Below, one piece after another: positions 24,684 to 32,178 of a stretch of 64,000 nucleotides of DNA (position 1 is the first letter of the stretch; the number at the start of each line of letters is the position of its first letter). Source of the DNA: Novacetimonas pomaceti (GTDB lineage Bacteria > Pseudomonadota > Alphaproteobacteria > Acetobacterales > Acetobacteraceae); NCBI RefSeq assembly GCF_003207955.1, contig NZ_NOXG01000001.1, positions 62,001 to 126,000 of the forward strand, read 5' to 3'. Both the position numbers and the translations under genes were made by a program. Below the pieces are notes generated by a model. The model searched no databases. It had not been told where the DNA came from and saw only the letters and a program-made list of their open reading frames with translations.

Positions 24684-24835
24684 GCCCGCCGCCCTGCCGC
24701 GTTCGCGTTGCGTCCGGGGCGTTCGATCGTGGCAAGGCGCGCGCGGCGCAGGCGGATCGCGGCGTTAAGCGAAAGGGTCACGGCCACCACCAGCGTCAGG
24801 CCGTAGGCGGCGATGATATAGGGAAGATGTGTCAT
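24680..24835 (-). CDS. ccmD: Haem exporter subunit CcmD
   Basis: Small membrane protein of 51 aa (MTHLPYIIAAYGLTLVVAVT..., ending GRRA). It has one membrane span at about residues 5-24, followed by a basic helix RLRRARL, the standard CcmD layout. CcmD releases holo-CcmE from the CcmABC complex. It starts within the ccmC stop (ATGA) and ends within the ccmE start (ATGA), so it is locked into the operon. Confidence 0.92.
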   Translation of the reverse strand: MTHLPYIIAAYGLTLVVAVTLSLNAAIRLRRARLATIERPGRNANAAGRRA

Positions 24836-25632
24836 GCGGCGTTACCGGTGCTGGTGTCCTGGCGTCCCCGGTTCGCGGCCAGGGCGGTGCGGATGCGGCT
24901 TTCCATCACGGCGGCGCGCAGGCGCGCAAGCACGATGGCCCCGAATCCCAGCGTGAAGCCCAGCGTCACGATCGCCAGTGGCCACAGCATGGAGGTGGAC
25001 ATGGTCGGCGCGCCGGTGACGGTGATGCTGTCGGGCTGGTGAAGGGTATTCCACCACTGGACGCTGAATTTGATGATCGGCAGGTCCACCGCCCCGGCCA
25101 GCCCCAGGATCGCGGCGGCGCGGTAACCACGTTGTGGTTCGTCAAACGCGCGAATCAGGGCAATATGGCCAAGATAGAGGAAGAACAGCACCAGCACCGA
25201 TGTCAGCCGCGCGTCCCAGACCCACCACGTTCCCCACATGGGCTTGCCCCACAGCGAGCCGGTGGCAAGGCATACGGCGGTGATGGAGGCCCCCACCGGA
25301 CCGATTTCCACGGCGGCAAGATCGGCCAGCGGATGGCGCCACACCAGGGAAAGGAGCGAGCATACCGCCAGCGCCATATACCCTGAGGATGCCAGCCATG
25401 CAGTGGGGACATGCACATACATGATCCGCACGCTGTCGCCCTGCTGCCAGTCGGCGGGAGAGAAGAACAGTCCCCACACCAGCCCCGTGACGGACAGCAG
25501 CAGCGCGGGCCATGTCAGCCATGGCTGAAGGCGCGCGCCAAGCCGCAGGAAGCGGCCGGGGTTGGCATAGCGATGAAAGAGGTTGCCTGTCCGTGCGGTA
25601 AGGCTCTGCGTCGCGTTCAAGGTTAAGTCCAT
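24832..25632 (-). CDS. ccmC: Haem exporter protein CcmC
   Basis: First gene of the operon. It presents haem to CcmE. The WWD-family signature appears as GTWWVWDARLTS, flanked by two periplasmic His residues and six membrane spans (266 aa). ATG 25632 is preferred over a GTG at 25695. ccmA and ccmB, which encode the ABC transporter partner, are not upstream; the next gene is divergent, so they must lie elsewhere if present. Confidence 0.93.
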   Translation of the reverse strand: MDLTLNATQSLTARTGNLFHRYANPGRFLRLGARLQPWLTWPALLLSVTGLVWGLFFSPADWQQGDSVRIMYVHVPTAWLASSGYMALAVCSLLSLVWRHPLADLAAVEIGPVGASITAVCLATGSLWGKPMWGTWWVWDARLTSVLVLFFLYLGHIALIRAFDEPQRGYRAAAILGLAGAVDLPIIKFSVQWWNTLHQPDSITVTGAPTMSTSMLWPLAIVTLGFTLGFGAIVLARLRAAVMESRIRTALAANRGRQDTSTGNAA

Positions 25633-25799
25633 CCGTGCCGTGGGGGCACCCGTCAATAAGGGAAAGGGATCCGCAAAAAACCAGTCTCTTGGCACATCTG
25701 CGTGTGCATCTGTTTTCCTGCTCTACACTATCGTGTCAAAAAAGACACGGCCAGTCCTGTCCGGACAATGCGCGGGGCCGAGCCAAAGAGGAGAAAAGC

Positions 25800-26093
25800 A
25801 TGCTGTTCGCGATTATTTGTACTGACAAGCCCGGATCCCATGAAACCCGTCAGGCCACCCGCACGCGGCATCTGGCCTATCTTGAAACCTATCGCGAACG
25901 GCTGGTCCAGGGGGGGCCGGTCCTTGACGCGGACAACCGTCCGTGCGGCAGTCTTCTGCTGATTGACGTGGCCGACCGCGCCGCGGCGGAAGGGTTCGCC
26001 GCGGGCGATCCGTATGCAAAGGCCGACCTGTTCGAAAGCGTCGTCATCCGGCCGTTCCGTTCAGTTTTTCGTGATGGCGCGCGGGTGGAATGA
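25800..26093 (+). CDS. YciI-like (YCII domain) protein
   Basis: 97-residue dimeric alpha+beta-barrel family protein. Conserved features seen: N-terminal MLFAIICTDKPGSHETR, HLAYLE, GGPVLDADNRPCGSLLLIDV and the GDPYAKADLFESVVIRPF stretch typical of YCII. Family members include a few dechlorinases and putative peroxide or ligand-binding proteins, so the function is open. A strong ribosome-binding site (AAGAGGAGAAAAGC) precedes the ATG. It overlaps the EVE gene by ATGA and diverges from ccmC. Confidence 0.9.
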   Translation: MLFAIICTDKPGSHETRQATRTRHLAYLETYRERLVQGGPVLDADNRPCGSLLLIDVADRAAAEGFAAGDPYAKADLFESVVIRPFRSVFRDGARVE

Positions 26094-26524
26094 ACTACTG
26101 GCTGATAAAGTCCGAACCTGATGCGTTTTCATGGGACGAACAGGTCGCCAATGGCGTGGAGCCATGGACGGGCGTGCGCAACCACCAGGCGAAAAAGAAC
26201 CTGATGGCGATGGACGTGGGTGATCGGGCATTTTTCTATCATTCCAATGTCGGGCGCGAAATCGTGGGCGTGGTGGAGGTCGCGCGCGCGGCCTATCCCG
26301 ATCCGACCGATCCGCAGGGGCGCTGGATCTGTGTCGATGTCCGCACGGTGGGGCCGCTGCCCCGTCCGGTCACGCTGGCGGAAATCAAGGCCGATTCCAC
26401 GTTGGCGGACCTTGCCCTGGTGCGGCAGTCGCGGCTGTCGGTCGTGCCCGTGTCGCAGGCGCACTGGACCCGGCTGTGCCGGATGGGACGGTGGGCCGCG
26501 ACCGATGCGACGGACGCGGCATGA
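26090..26524 (+). CDS. EVE domain protein (THYN1/PUA-like)
   Basis: 144-residue protein consisting only of an EVE domain. The signature stretches MNYWLIKSEPDAFSWDEQ, WTGVRNHQAKKNLMAM, GDRAFFYHSN and VGVVEVA match eukaryotic THYN1-type proteins. EVE domains form an aromatic cage and are proposed readers of modified bases in DNA or RNA; the ligand here is not known. It is coupled to the YCII gene by a 4-base overlap, so the two probably act together or share regulation. Confidence 0.92.
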   Translation: MNYWLIKSEPDAFSWDEQVANGVEPWTGVRNHQAKKNLMAMDVGDRAFFYHSNVGREIVGVVEVARAAYPDPTDPQGRWICVDVRTVGPLPRPVTLAEIKADSTLADLALVRQSRLSVVPVSQAHWTRLCRMGRWAATDATDAA

Positions 26525-26738
26525 GGCAGGCGGCGTGCAAAGGCACTGCGTCGCTTGGTGCGCATGCCGCCGTACTGTTGCGCGGTCAGGCTTTTTACGC
26601 GGGGCGGACCGGCGGCACGCGAATTGCCAAAGGCATGTTATGATGTTCAAAACCACCAGAACGGTCGGCGCGCCTGTCTCCTGACGCGGGACATGGGCGC
26701 GGGGACCGGCAGGCACCATCAGGCAAGAGGGCATTGCA

Positions 26739-27581
26739 ATGAGTACAGGTACCGGAAGCGAGTTGGCGCCGATGGCATTGGACAGCGCGTCGATGACCGA
26801 ACTCCAGCAGGCGCTTGAGCGGGTGGAAAGCGGGCGTGGGGTCATTGTCCGCCTTGCGGACCTGATGGGCGGCGCCGTTGGGCAGGCCGCGCGTCTGGGC
26901 ATGCGCGGCCTCGGGCTGGCGCCCGCGTTCCAGACAAGGCTCCAGTCCGTGGCGGAAACCGCGATCACCCGTGCCTTTGACGTGGCGGTCCTGGGGATGC
27001 GCCCGACCGAGGACGCGCGCGCCGAACCCGGCGCCATGGCGCAGTGGCGCGATCCGGCGGTCCGCGCGGCGGTCGCGGTTTCCGGCGCGGTGGGCGGGTT
27101 TACCGGCCTGCCCGGCCTTGTGGGCGATGTCGGGTTCACCACCATGACCATCATGCGTGAAATCGCGCGCATCGCCCGCGAACAGGGCGAGGACCTGTCC
27201 ACGGCCGACGCGCGCACCGCCTGTCTGGAGGTGTTCGCCCTGCGCGCGTTCCCGTTCGCCGCGCGCGATCCGGAAAGCGAACTGGGCTATTTCTCGGCCC
27301 GTGCGATGCTGCGGGGGCGTCCGGTCGTGATGCTGATCAGCGAGGTCGCGGCCCATTACGGGCTGGGCCTGTCGCGCAAGCTGGCGGTGCAGATGATGCC
27401 GGTGGCCGGCGCCCTGTGCGGCGCGTCGCTGAACGCCGCGTTCCTGGCGCATTACCGCGCCGTGGCGCAGGCCCATTTCACCATCCGCCGCCTGGAACGC
27501 GAATTCGGGCCGGAAGTGCGCCGCACCGCGCAGGACCTGCGCACCCATGTCGCGGGACAGGCGGAAACCAGCCAGCTCTGA
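26739..27581 (+). CDS. EcsC family protein
   Basis: 280 aa. The EcsC hallmark is the glycine-rich hydrophobic stretch GGFTGLPGLVGDVGFTTMTIMREIARIAREQG (about 116-147), followed by CLEVFALRAF and a second hydrophobic region (KLAVQMMPVAGALCGASLNAAF). No signal peptide; likely membrane-associated. The family is named from the Bacillus ecsABC operon, where EcsC has no defined biochemical role. The 214-bp upstream gap holds no gene I can support. Confidence 0.85.
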   Translation: MSTGTGSELAPMALDSASMTELQQALERVESGRGVIVRLADLMGGAVGQAARLGMRGLGLAPAFQTRLQSVAETAITRAFDVAVLGMRPTEDARAEPGAMAQWRDPAVRAAVAVSGAVGGFTGLPGLVGDVGFTTMTIMREIARIAREQGEDLSTADARTACLEVFALRAFPFAARDPESELGYFSARAMLRGRPVVMLISEVAAHYGLGLSRKLAVQMMPVAGALCGASLNAAFLAHYRAVAQAHFTIRRLEREFGPEVRRTAQDLRTHVAGQAETSQL

Positions 27582-27660
27582 CCCCCGCGCGGGCATATCC
27601 GCCACCGGTTGCCCTGGCCCGGCTTGCCCTGGCCCTGCCTGCCCATGGCGGGCAGGGGGC

Positions 27661-27852
27661 CTACTTCGCGGGCGGAGCCGTCACGGGGGGCGGGGACGGG
27701 TCGCGGCGCAGGACTTGAAAGACGAGCGTCAGGACCGCGAAAAGCAGGTAGAACACTTCCAGCGTTTCGCAATAGCCGGCCATGTACGGGAAAATGAGTT
27801 CAACCCCGTAGCACAGCGCCGCGAAAATCAGGAATATCCCGGCAATTTCCAT
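27661..27852 (-). CDS. Small two-span membrane protein, unknown function
   Basis: 63 aa: two hydrophobic segments (IFLIFAALCYGVELIFPY and VFYLLFAVLTLVFQVL) joined by a short AGYCET loop, then a basic RR and a Pro-rich tail. GAAGGGGA lies upstream of ATG 27852. It follows the 2-hydroxyacid dehydrogenase gene by 14 bp on the same strand, so they are probably co-transcribed. I recognise no family. Confidence 0.7.
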   Translation of the reverse strand: MEIAGIFLIFAALCYGVELIFPYMAGYCETLEVFYLLFAVLTLVFQVLRRDPSPPPVTAPPAK

Positions 27853-27866
27853 TGGAATGTTCCCCT

Positions 27867-28841
27867 TCAGCCCGTAACGGGCGTCAGCAGCGGACGGCCC
27901 TGCAGTGCCGCCTCGACATTGTCGAGGGCAAGCATCCCCATGTCGGTGCGTGTCTCCATGGTGGCGCTGCCGATATGTGGCGTTGCAAAGACGTTGGGCA
28001 GTTCCAGCAGGCGCGCGTCCGGCGTGGGTTCGTTGCGAAAGACATCCAGCCCCGCCGCCGCCAGATGCCCGTCGCGCAGGGCGGCGATCAGGGCGTCCTC
28101 ATCCACCAGCGCGCCGCGCGCGGCATTGATGAAAATCGCCCCGCGCGGCAGCAGGCCCAGCATCCGCGCGTCGATCATCCCGTCCGATGCCGCCGATGCC
28201 GGCATGTGCAGCGACAGGATATCGCAATGCGGCAGCATTTCCTCGGGCGTTGCGAAATACCGTGCATCCTTTTCCTGCTCGGGCGGAAGGCGACGGCGAT
28301 TGGAATACAGGACCTTCATGTCAAAGCCCCGCGCGCGCTGCGCCACCGCGCGGCCGATCCGTCCCATGCCGATGATCCCCAGCGTCTTGCCCGTCACGCG
28401 GCAGCCCAGCATTTCATCCATGGCCAGCCCCCGGCCCCACCCCTTTTTCATCAGGGCGAGGTATTCCGCCGCCCGTCGCGATGCCGCAAGGATCAGCATC
28501 AGCGCAAGGTCGGCATTGCAGTCGGTCAGGACATCGGGCGTGTTGCTCAGCGCGATGCCACGCGCGGCGATGGCGGGAATGTCGAGGTGGTCGGTGCCGA
28601 CGCTGACGGTGGCGATGACGCGCACGGACGATGGCAGCCGCGCCACATCCGCCCCCCGCACCGGCAGGGAGGTGGACACCATGATGGCGTCAGGCTGGAA
28701 CCGCGCCGCCGCGTCAAGCAGCCGGGCCGTCGTCATCTGTGTTTCGGGCACCGGGAAAACGGTAAAGTCCTTCTGCGCGCGCGCCATGACGGCTGGCGTC
28801 TGGCGCTGCGTCAGAAGCAGGCGGGGACGAGGAGAGGTCAT
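27867..28841 (-). CDS. D-2-hydroxyacid dehydrogenase (glyoxylate/hydroxypyruvate reductase type)
   Basis: NAD(P)-dependent reductase of 2-oxo acids, 324 aa. The Rossmann motif is GIIGMGRIGRAVA. After it, NRRR suggests NADPH preference. The catalytic Arg (NAARGALVDE), Glu (in FRNEP) and His (TPHIGSAT) are all present. VSVGTDHLD belongs to the substrate-binding domain. GxGxxG spacing and length fit GhrB/GyaR-type enzymes. The exact substrate (glyoxylate, hydroxypyruvate or 2-ketogluconate, the last relevant to acetic acid bacteria) cannot be read from sequence. Confidence 0.9.
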   Translation of the reverse strand: MTSPRPRLLLTQRQTPAVMARAQKDFTVFPVPETQMTTARLLDAAARFQPDAIMVSTSLPVRGADVARLPSSVRVIATVSVGTDHLDIPAIAARGIALSNTPDVLTDCNADLALMLILAASRRAAEYLALMKKGWGRGLAMDEMLGCRVTGKTLGIIGMGRIGRAVAQRARGFDMKVLYSNRRRLPPEQEKDARYFATPEEMLPHCDILSLHMPASAASDGMIDARMLGLLPRGAIFINAARGALVDEDALIAALRDGHLAAAGLDVFRNEPTPDARLLELPNVFATPHIGSATMETRTDMGMLALDNVEAALQGRPLLTPVTG

Positions 28842-28960
28842 GGTAAAACGTCTTCCCTTGCAGCAGAGTGGGAGATGGCCTGTTGCCTGTACGGCGGCCC
28901 CGGTCCTATGACGCGGTGCGCGGTCTGGAACCGGCGTAACGGGAGGGTTATCCGAAGAAC

Positions 28961-29629
28961 ATGACGGGTCAAGGGGAAGTGGTGGAGATCACGCCGGATC
29001 TGATGATCCGTGCCTATGCGGTCGGGCTGTTTCCCATGGCGCCCGACGCGGACGCCACGGAGCTGGAGTGGTACGACCCGCCGATGCGCGGCGTCCTGCC
29101 GCTGGATGCCTTTCATGTTCCGCGCAGGCTGTACCGGACCGTCATGTCCGGCCGTTTTGAAATCGTGTCCGATCGCGATTTCCACGCCACGATCGCCGCC
29201 TGCGCGCAGCCCGCGCCGGGGCGGGAGCAGACATGGATCAATGACCAGATCATCGACCTGTTCTGCCGGCTTCACGACATGGGATACGCCCACAGCGTGG
29301 AGACATGGCGCGACGGCAGGCTGGTGGGCGGGCTGTATGGCGTTTCCATCGGCGGGGCATTTTTTGGCGAAAGCATGTTCAGCCGCGAACGCGACGCGTC
29401 CAAGGTGGCGCTGGTGCATCTGGTGGCGCGGCTGCGGGTCGGGGGATACGCGCTGCTGGATACGCAGTTCGGCACAGCGCACCTTGCGACGTTTGGCGGG
29501 GTCGAGATCCCGGCCGCGGATTACAAGCACCGGCTGCGCCAGGCCATCGCGATGCCGGCGAGCTGGCCGGATGACGGGAAAAGTTCCCAAATCGTGGCAG
29601 CCATGCGTGCGATCCGCGCCGGAGGTTGA
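28961..29629 (+). CDS. aat: Leucyl/phenylalanyl-tRNA--protein transferase
   Basis: Adds Leu or Phe from aminoacyl-tRNA to proteins with N-terminal Arg or Lys, creating primary N-degrons for ClpS-ClpA. 222 aa with family motifs: AYAVGLFPMA, WYDPPMRGVLPLD, HSVETWRDGRLVGGLYGV, FFGESMF and DTQFGTAHLATFGG. Its partners clpA and clpS are about 26 kb away in this window. The next gene starts one base after its stop, with a strong Shine-Dalgarno lying inside the aat 3' end. Confidence 0.95.
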   Translation: MTGQGEVVEITPDLMIRAYAVGLFPMAPDADATELEWYDPPMRGVLPLDAFHVPRRLYRTVMSGRFEIVSDRDFHATIAACAQPAPGREQTWINDQIIDLFCRLHDMGYAHSVETWRDGRLVGGLYGVSIGGAFFGESMFSRERDASKVALVHLVARLRVGGYALLDTQFGTAHLATFGGVEIPAADYKHRLRQAIAMPASWPDDGKSSQIVAAMRAIRAGG

Positions 29630-29630
29630 C

Positions 29631-30380
29631 ATGACCCGGTCGCCGGGTTTGGGTCAGCGCGAGATGACGATGGGGGAAGCCATGACAGATCCAGTGTGTA
29701 TGCATGACGGCGCGGCCCGCATCCCCGCCGCGCGGGGCGGACGCGTGCGGCGGATGGCGCTGGCCGTGCTGGTGGCGTCCGGCGCGGGCTGCGGCATGGC
29801 ATGGGCGCAGGATACGTCCCCGCCCGCTGTCCATCCCCCCCTGACCCCGACGCGCGACGTGCAGGTGGATTACGACGTGCAGCCCGACGGCGTGCCGGAA
29901 CCCAAGAAGGTGCGGACATGGTTCGCCTATAACGGCGGCCTGATGCGAATCGACAGCCCGCAGGGAATGGGCGAGACAATTCTCAACCGCATGAACCGTC
30001 AGGTCACCATCATCATCAACCCGCAGAAGATCTACAGCCAGCTTGACGCCCGCTATGGCATCCGCAACCCGTTCCTGCTGGACCTGTCCATGTCGTTTTC
30101 GCGCAAGGGCACGTCCAGCGTGGCGGGCGTGTCCTGCACGGAATGGGACGTGCGCACCGATCAGGGCACGGCAGTCGCCTGCGTGACGGATGACGGGGTG
30201 ATCCTGCGCGAAATCGGGGTCGATGGCGACGGGCTGAAGGGAAGGCTGGAGGCGACGCACGTTTCGTATGAACCGATCGCCGACAGCATGTTCCAGCCGC
30301 CGGCCGATTACCGGCGCGTCGATCCGCCCCCGCCGCCCGGCAGCCCCTCCGGCACCCCAAAGACATCGGAACAGAAATGA
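29631..30380 (+). CDS. Exported protein, DUF4412-like, first of a tandem pair
   Basis: 249 aa. The start at 29631 has a near-ideal GGAGG 5 nt upstream, although it gives a long charged n-region before the hydrophobic signal core MALAVLVASGAGCGMAWAQ (about 43-61). Internal Mets at residues 18 and 43 are alternatives. After the signal peptide: Pro-rich linker, a repeat of beta-strand-like segments (VDYDVQPDG, RIDSPQGMG, VTIIINPQKIYSQLD), then SVAGVSCTEWDV and CVTDDGVILREIG with two Cys. The shape resembles DUF4412-type periplasmic beta-rich proteins. Tail is Pro-rich. Function unknown; see the paralog that follows. Confidence 0.72.
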   Translation: MTRSPGLGQREMTMGEAMTDPVCMHDGAARIPAARGGRVRRMALAVLVASGAGCGMAWAQDTSPPAVHPPLTPTRDVQVDYDVQPDGVPEPKKVRTWFAYNGGLMRIDSPQGMGETILNRMNRQVTIIINPQKIYSQLDARYGIRNPFLLDLSMSFSRKGTSSVAGVSCTEWDVRTDQGTAVACVTDDGVILREIGVDGDGLKGRLEATHVSYEPIADSMFQPPADYRRVDPPPPPGSPSGTPKTSEQK

Positions 30381-31069
30381 ACATCACATCAGGGAAAGAC
30401 CGTTTCATGGGATTTGCGCGTGGATCGATCGGGACACGGACGGGCAGGGGACGGACAGGCAGGGGGATGATGGGTATTCTCCTGCTGGCATCGGCCGTCA
30501 TGGTCCATGGCGCGGCGCGCGCCGCCGATGCGGCGGGGGAAAAGCCCGCGGCGGCATCGGCGGGGGAAGCCCCGTTCGTCACGCCGCAGCATGATGTGGA
30601 CGTGACCTATACGATCTATCCCCCCCATGACGCGCAGGCCACGATGACGCAGCGCATGCGCTGGTCCGAGGCGAAGATGACGCAGCGTATCGATCCGGGG
30701 AATACCGGCACGTACATGATTACCGATTACCGGGACAGGACCCTGACCGTGATCGACCCCGACCGGCGCATGAAAACCGTGATCCCCGCGCCGGGCGCGG
30801 CTTCGGTCGACCCCTCCCGCCGGGCGGAGGGATCGTGGCTGCGTACCGGCAGCGCCACGGTGGCGGGGCATGCCTGCACCCTGTGGCAGACCAGCGATAC
30901 CGACCAGCGTCCAAGCGAGATCTGCTATACCGATGATGGCGTGATGCTGGAGGTCGTGCGCGACGGCAAGGTGATGGTGGAGGCCACAAGCATTGCCACC
31001 ATCCCGCAGGATTCAGCCGTTTTCGACGTGCCGTCCGGACTGAAGGAAGTCCACGCCGCCCATCCCTGA
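30377..31069 (+). CDS. Exported protein, DUF4412-like, second of the tandem pair
   Basis: 230 aa, overlapping the previous gene as ATGA. A basic n-region (RGSIGTRTGRGRTGRG) precedes the signal core MMGILLLASAVMVHGAARA. The body repeats the neighbour's plan: VDVTYTIYPP, MTQRIDPG, TLTVIDPDRRMKTVI, then TVAGHACTLWQ and CYTDDGVMLEVV. The shared TVAG/SVAG..CT.W ... C.TDDGV.L pattern shows an old duplication. Two conserved Cys may form a disulfide. Function unknown. Confidence 0.75.
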   Translation: MNITSGKDRFMGFARGSIGTRTGRGRTGRGMMGILLLASAVMVHGAARAADAAGEKPAAASAGEAPFVTPQHDVDVTYTIYPPHDAQATMTQRMRWSEAKMTQRIDPGNTGTYMITDYRDRTLTVIDPDRRMKTVIPAPGAASVDPSRRAEGSWLRTGSATVAGHACTLWQTSDTDQRPSEICYTDDGVMLEVVRDGKVMVEATSIATIPQDSAVFDVPSGLKEVHAAHP

Positions 31070-31229
31070 CCCCCTGCCTGCCGCGCATCGTTGCGCATTA
31101 TGGCGCGAAAGGGGCGCGGGCTGCCTGCAAATCGCCATGACGGCACTGTTTCCTTGGTCCTGCGCCGTTATGGCGGGTCGTCACTGACGGCCCATCACTG
31201 GCGGCACGGACACAGGGAGTTTCAGGAAC

Positions 31230-31544
31230 ATGCGTGGTTTCATGCGGGCATTGATGGTTGCGCCAGTGGTGGGTGGGCTGATGTTCGCCCTTGCCCCCGC
31301 CGCCCAGGCGCATCGTGGCGCGGGGGACGCATTCGTGGGCGGCCTTGTCGGCGGGATGGTGGGCGGCATGGTCGATGGCGCCATCATGAATGCCTACGGG
31401 CCGCCCCCCCCTCCGCCGCCGCCACCGCCCCCTCCTCCGATGTATTATTACAGGCCGCAGCCGCAGGCCTATTACGGGCCGCCGCCGCCACCCCCGCCGC
31501 CGGGCCCTTACGGGGGTGGATATTACGGACCGCCGGGATACTGA
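31230..31544 (+). CDS. Exported glycine-zipper / polyproline small protein
   Basis: 104 aa: signal peptide (residues 1-27, ending APAAQA), then a short glycine-zipper-like segment GGLVGGMVGGMVDGAIMNAYG, then 13 consecutive prolines, YYYRPQPQAYYG, a second Pro run and a GGGYYGPPGY tail. Such proteins are envelope-associated, but no function is assigned. The DNA is correspondingly C-rich and could be replication- or sequencing-prone. A GGGAG lies upstream of the ATG. The 160 bp before it contains nothing I can identify. Confidence 0.75.
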   Translation: MRGFMRALMVAPVVGGLMFALAPAAQAHRGAGDAFVGGLVGGMVGGMVDGAIMNAYGPPPPPPPPPPPPPMYYYRPQPQAYYGPPPPPPPPGPYGGGYYGPPGY

Positions 31545-31568
31545 CGAAAGGCGTGACGGCGTAAGGGG

Positions 31569-32069
31569 TCAGCCGTCGCCGCGCAGGGCGTGAACCGCCT
31601 TCATCACCGCGGCGACGTGGCCCGTGACCTTCACCTTGCGCCATGCCTGCACCAGCCGGCCCTGCCCGTCGACCAGGAAGGTGGCGCGTTCGATTCCCAT
31701 GTAGGATCGGCCATACATCGATTTTTCGATCCATACGCCATACGCCTCGGTCACCGCGCCGGTCGTATCCGACGCCAGCGGAAAGGTCAGGTGCTGTGCT
31801 GCAGCGAACTTCTCGATGGCGGGCATCGCATCGCGCGACACGCCGATCACGGTGACGCCTTCCCTGTCCAGCGCGCCGAGTTCCTCCTGAAAGCCGCAGG
31901 CTTCCTTGGTGCAGCCCGAGGTGTTCGCCTTGGGATAGAAATACAGCACGAACGGCTTTCCGCGCAGCATCGACAGGCTGACATGGCGGCCGTGGCTTGC
32001 GGGCATGTCGAAATCGGGGACGGGCGCGCCGGGTTCGGGAAAGGTGGGAAGAGACGTTTCGTTCATCAT
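31569..32069 (-). CDS. bcp: Thioredoxin-dependent peroxiredoxin, BCP/PrxQ type
   Basis: Reduces hydrogen and alkyl peroxides. The active site NTSGCTKEACGF has the peroxidatic Cys53 and a resolving Cys58 five residues on, the atypical 2-Cys PrxQ pattern. YFYPKANTSGCT and TFLVDGQG are family stretches. 166 aa. Starts with two consecutive ATGs; either is possible. It converges with the proline-rich protein gene. Confidence 0.93.
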   Translation of the reverse strand: MMNETSLPTFPEPGAPVPDFDMPASHGRHVSLSMLRGKPFVLYFYPKANTSGCTKEACGFQEELGALDREGVTVIGVSRDAMPAIEKFAAAQHLTFPLASDTTGAVTEAYGVWIEKSMYGRSYMGIERATFLVDGQGRLVQAWRKVKVTGHVAAVMKAVHALRGDG

Positions 32070-32178
32070 GGAATGCCTTTGGGAAATATCGCGCGGGACA
32101 GGTCGGGGCGCCCGCGCATCATGTCCTGCCGTTTGTGTGGGGCTTTGCGCGGACGTGCAATATCTTCATGCTGCGCGA

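Noticed and set aside
29010..29630. Longer frame reading into the first DUF4412-like gene
   Set aside because: It overlaps aat in another frame; aat has clear family motifs and the GGAGG at 29624-29628 marks the true start.
31384..31530. C-rich tract considered as a simple-sequence repeat or phase-variable site
   Set aside because: The tract is mixed CCG/CCC proline codons, not a long homopolymer or perfect short repeat.
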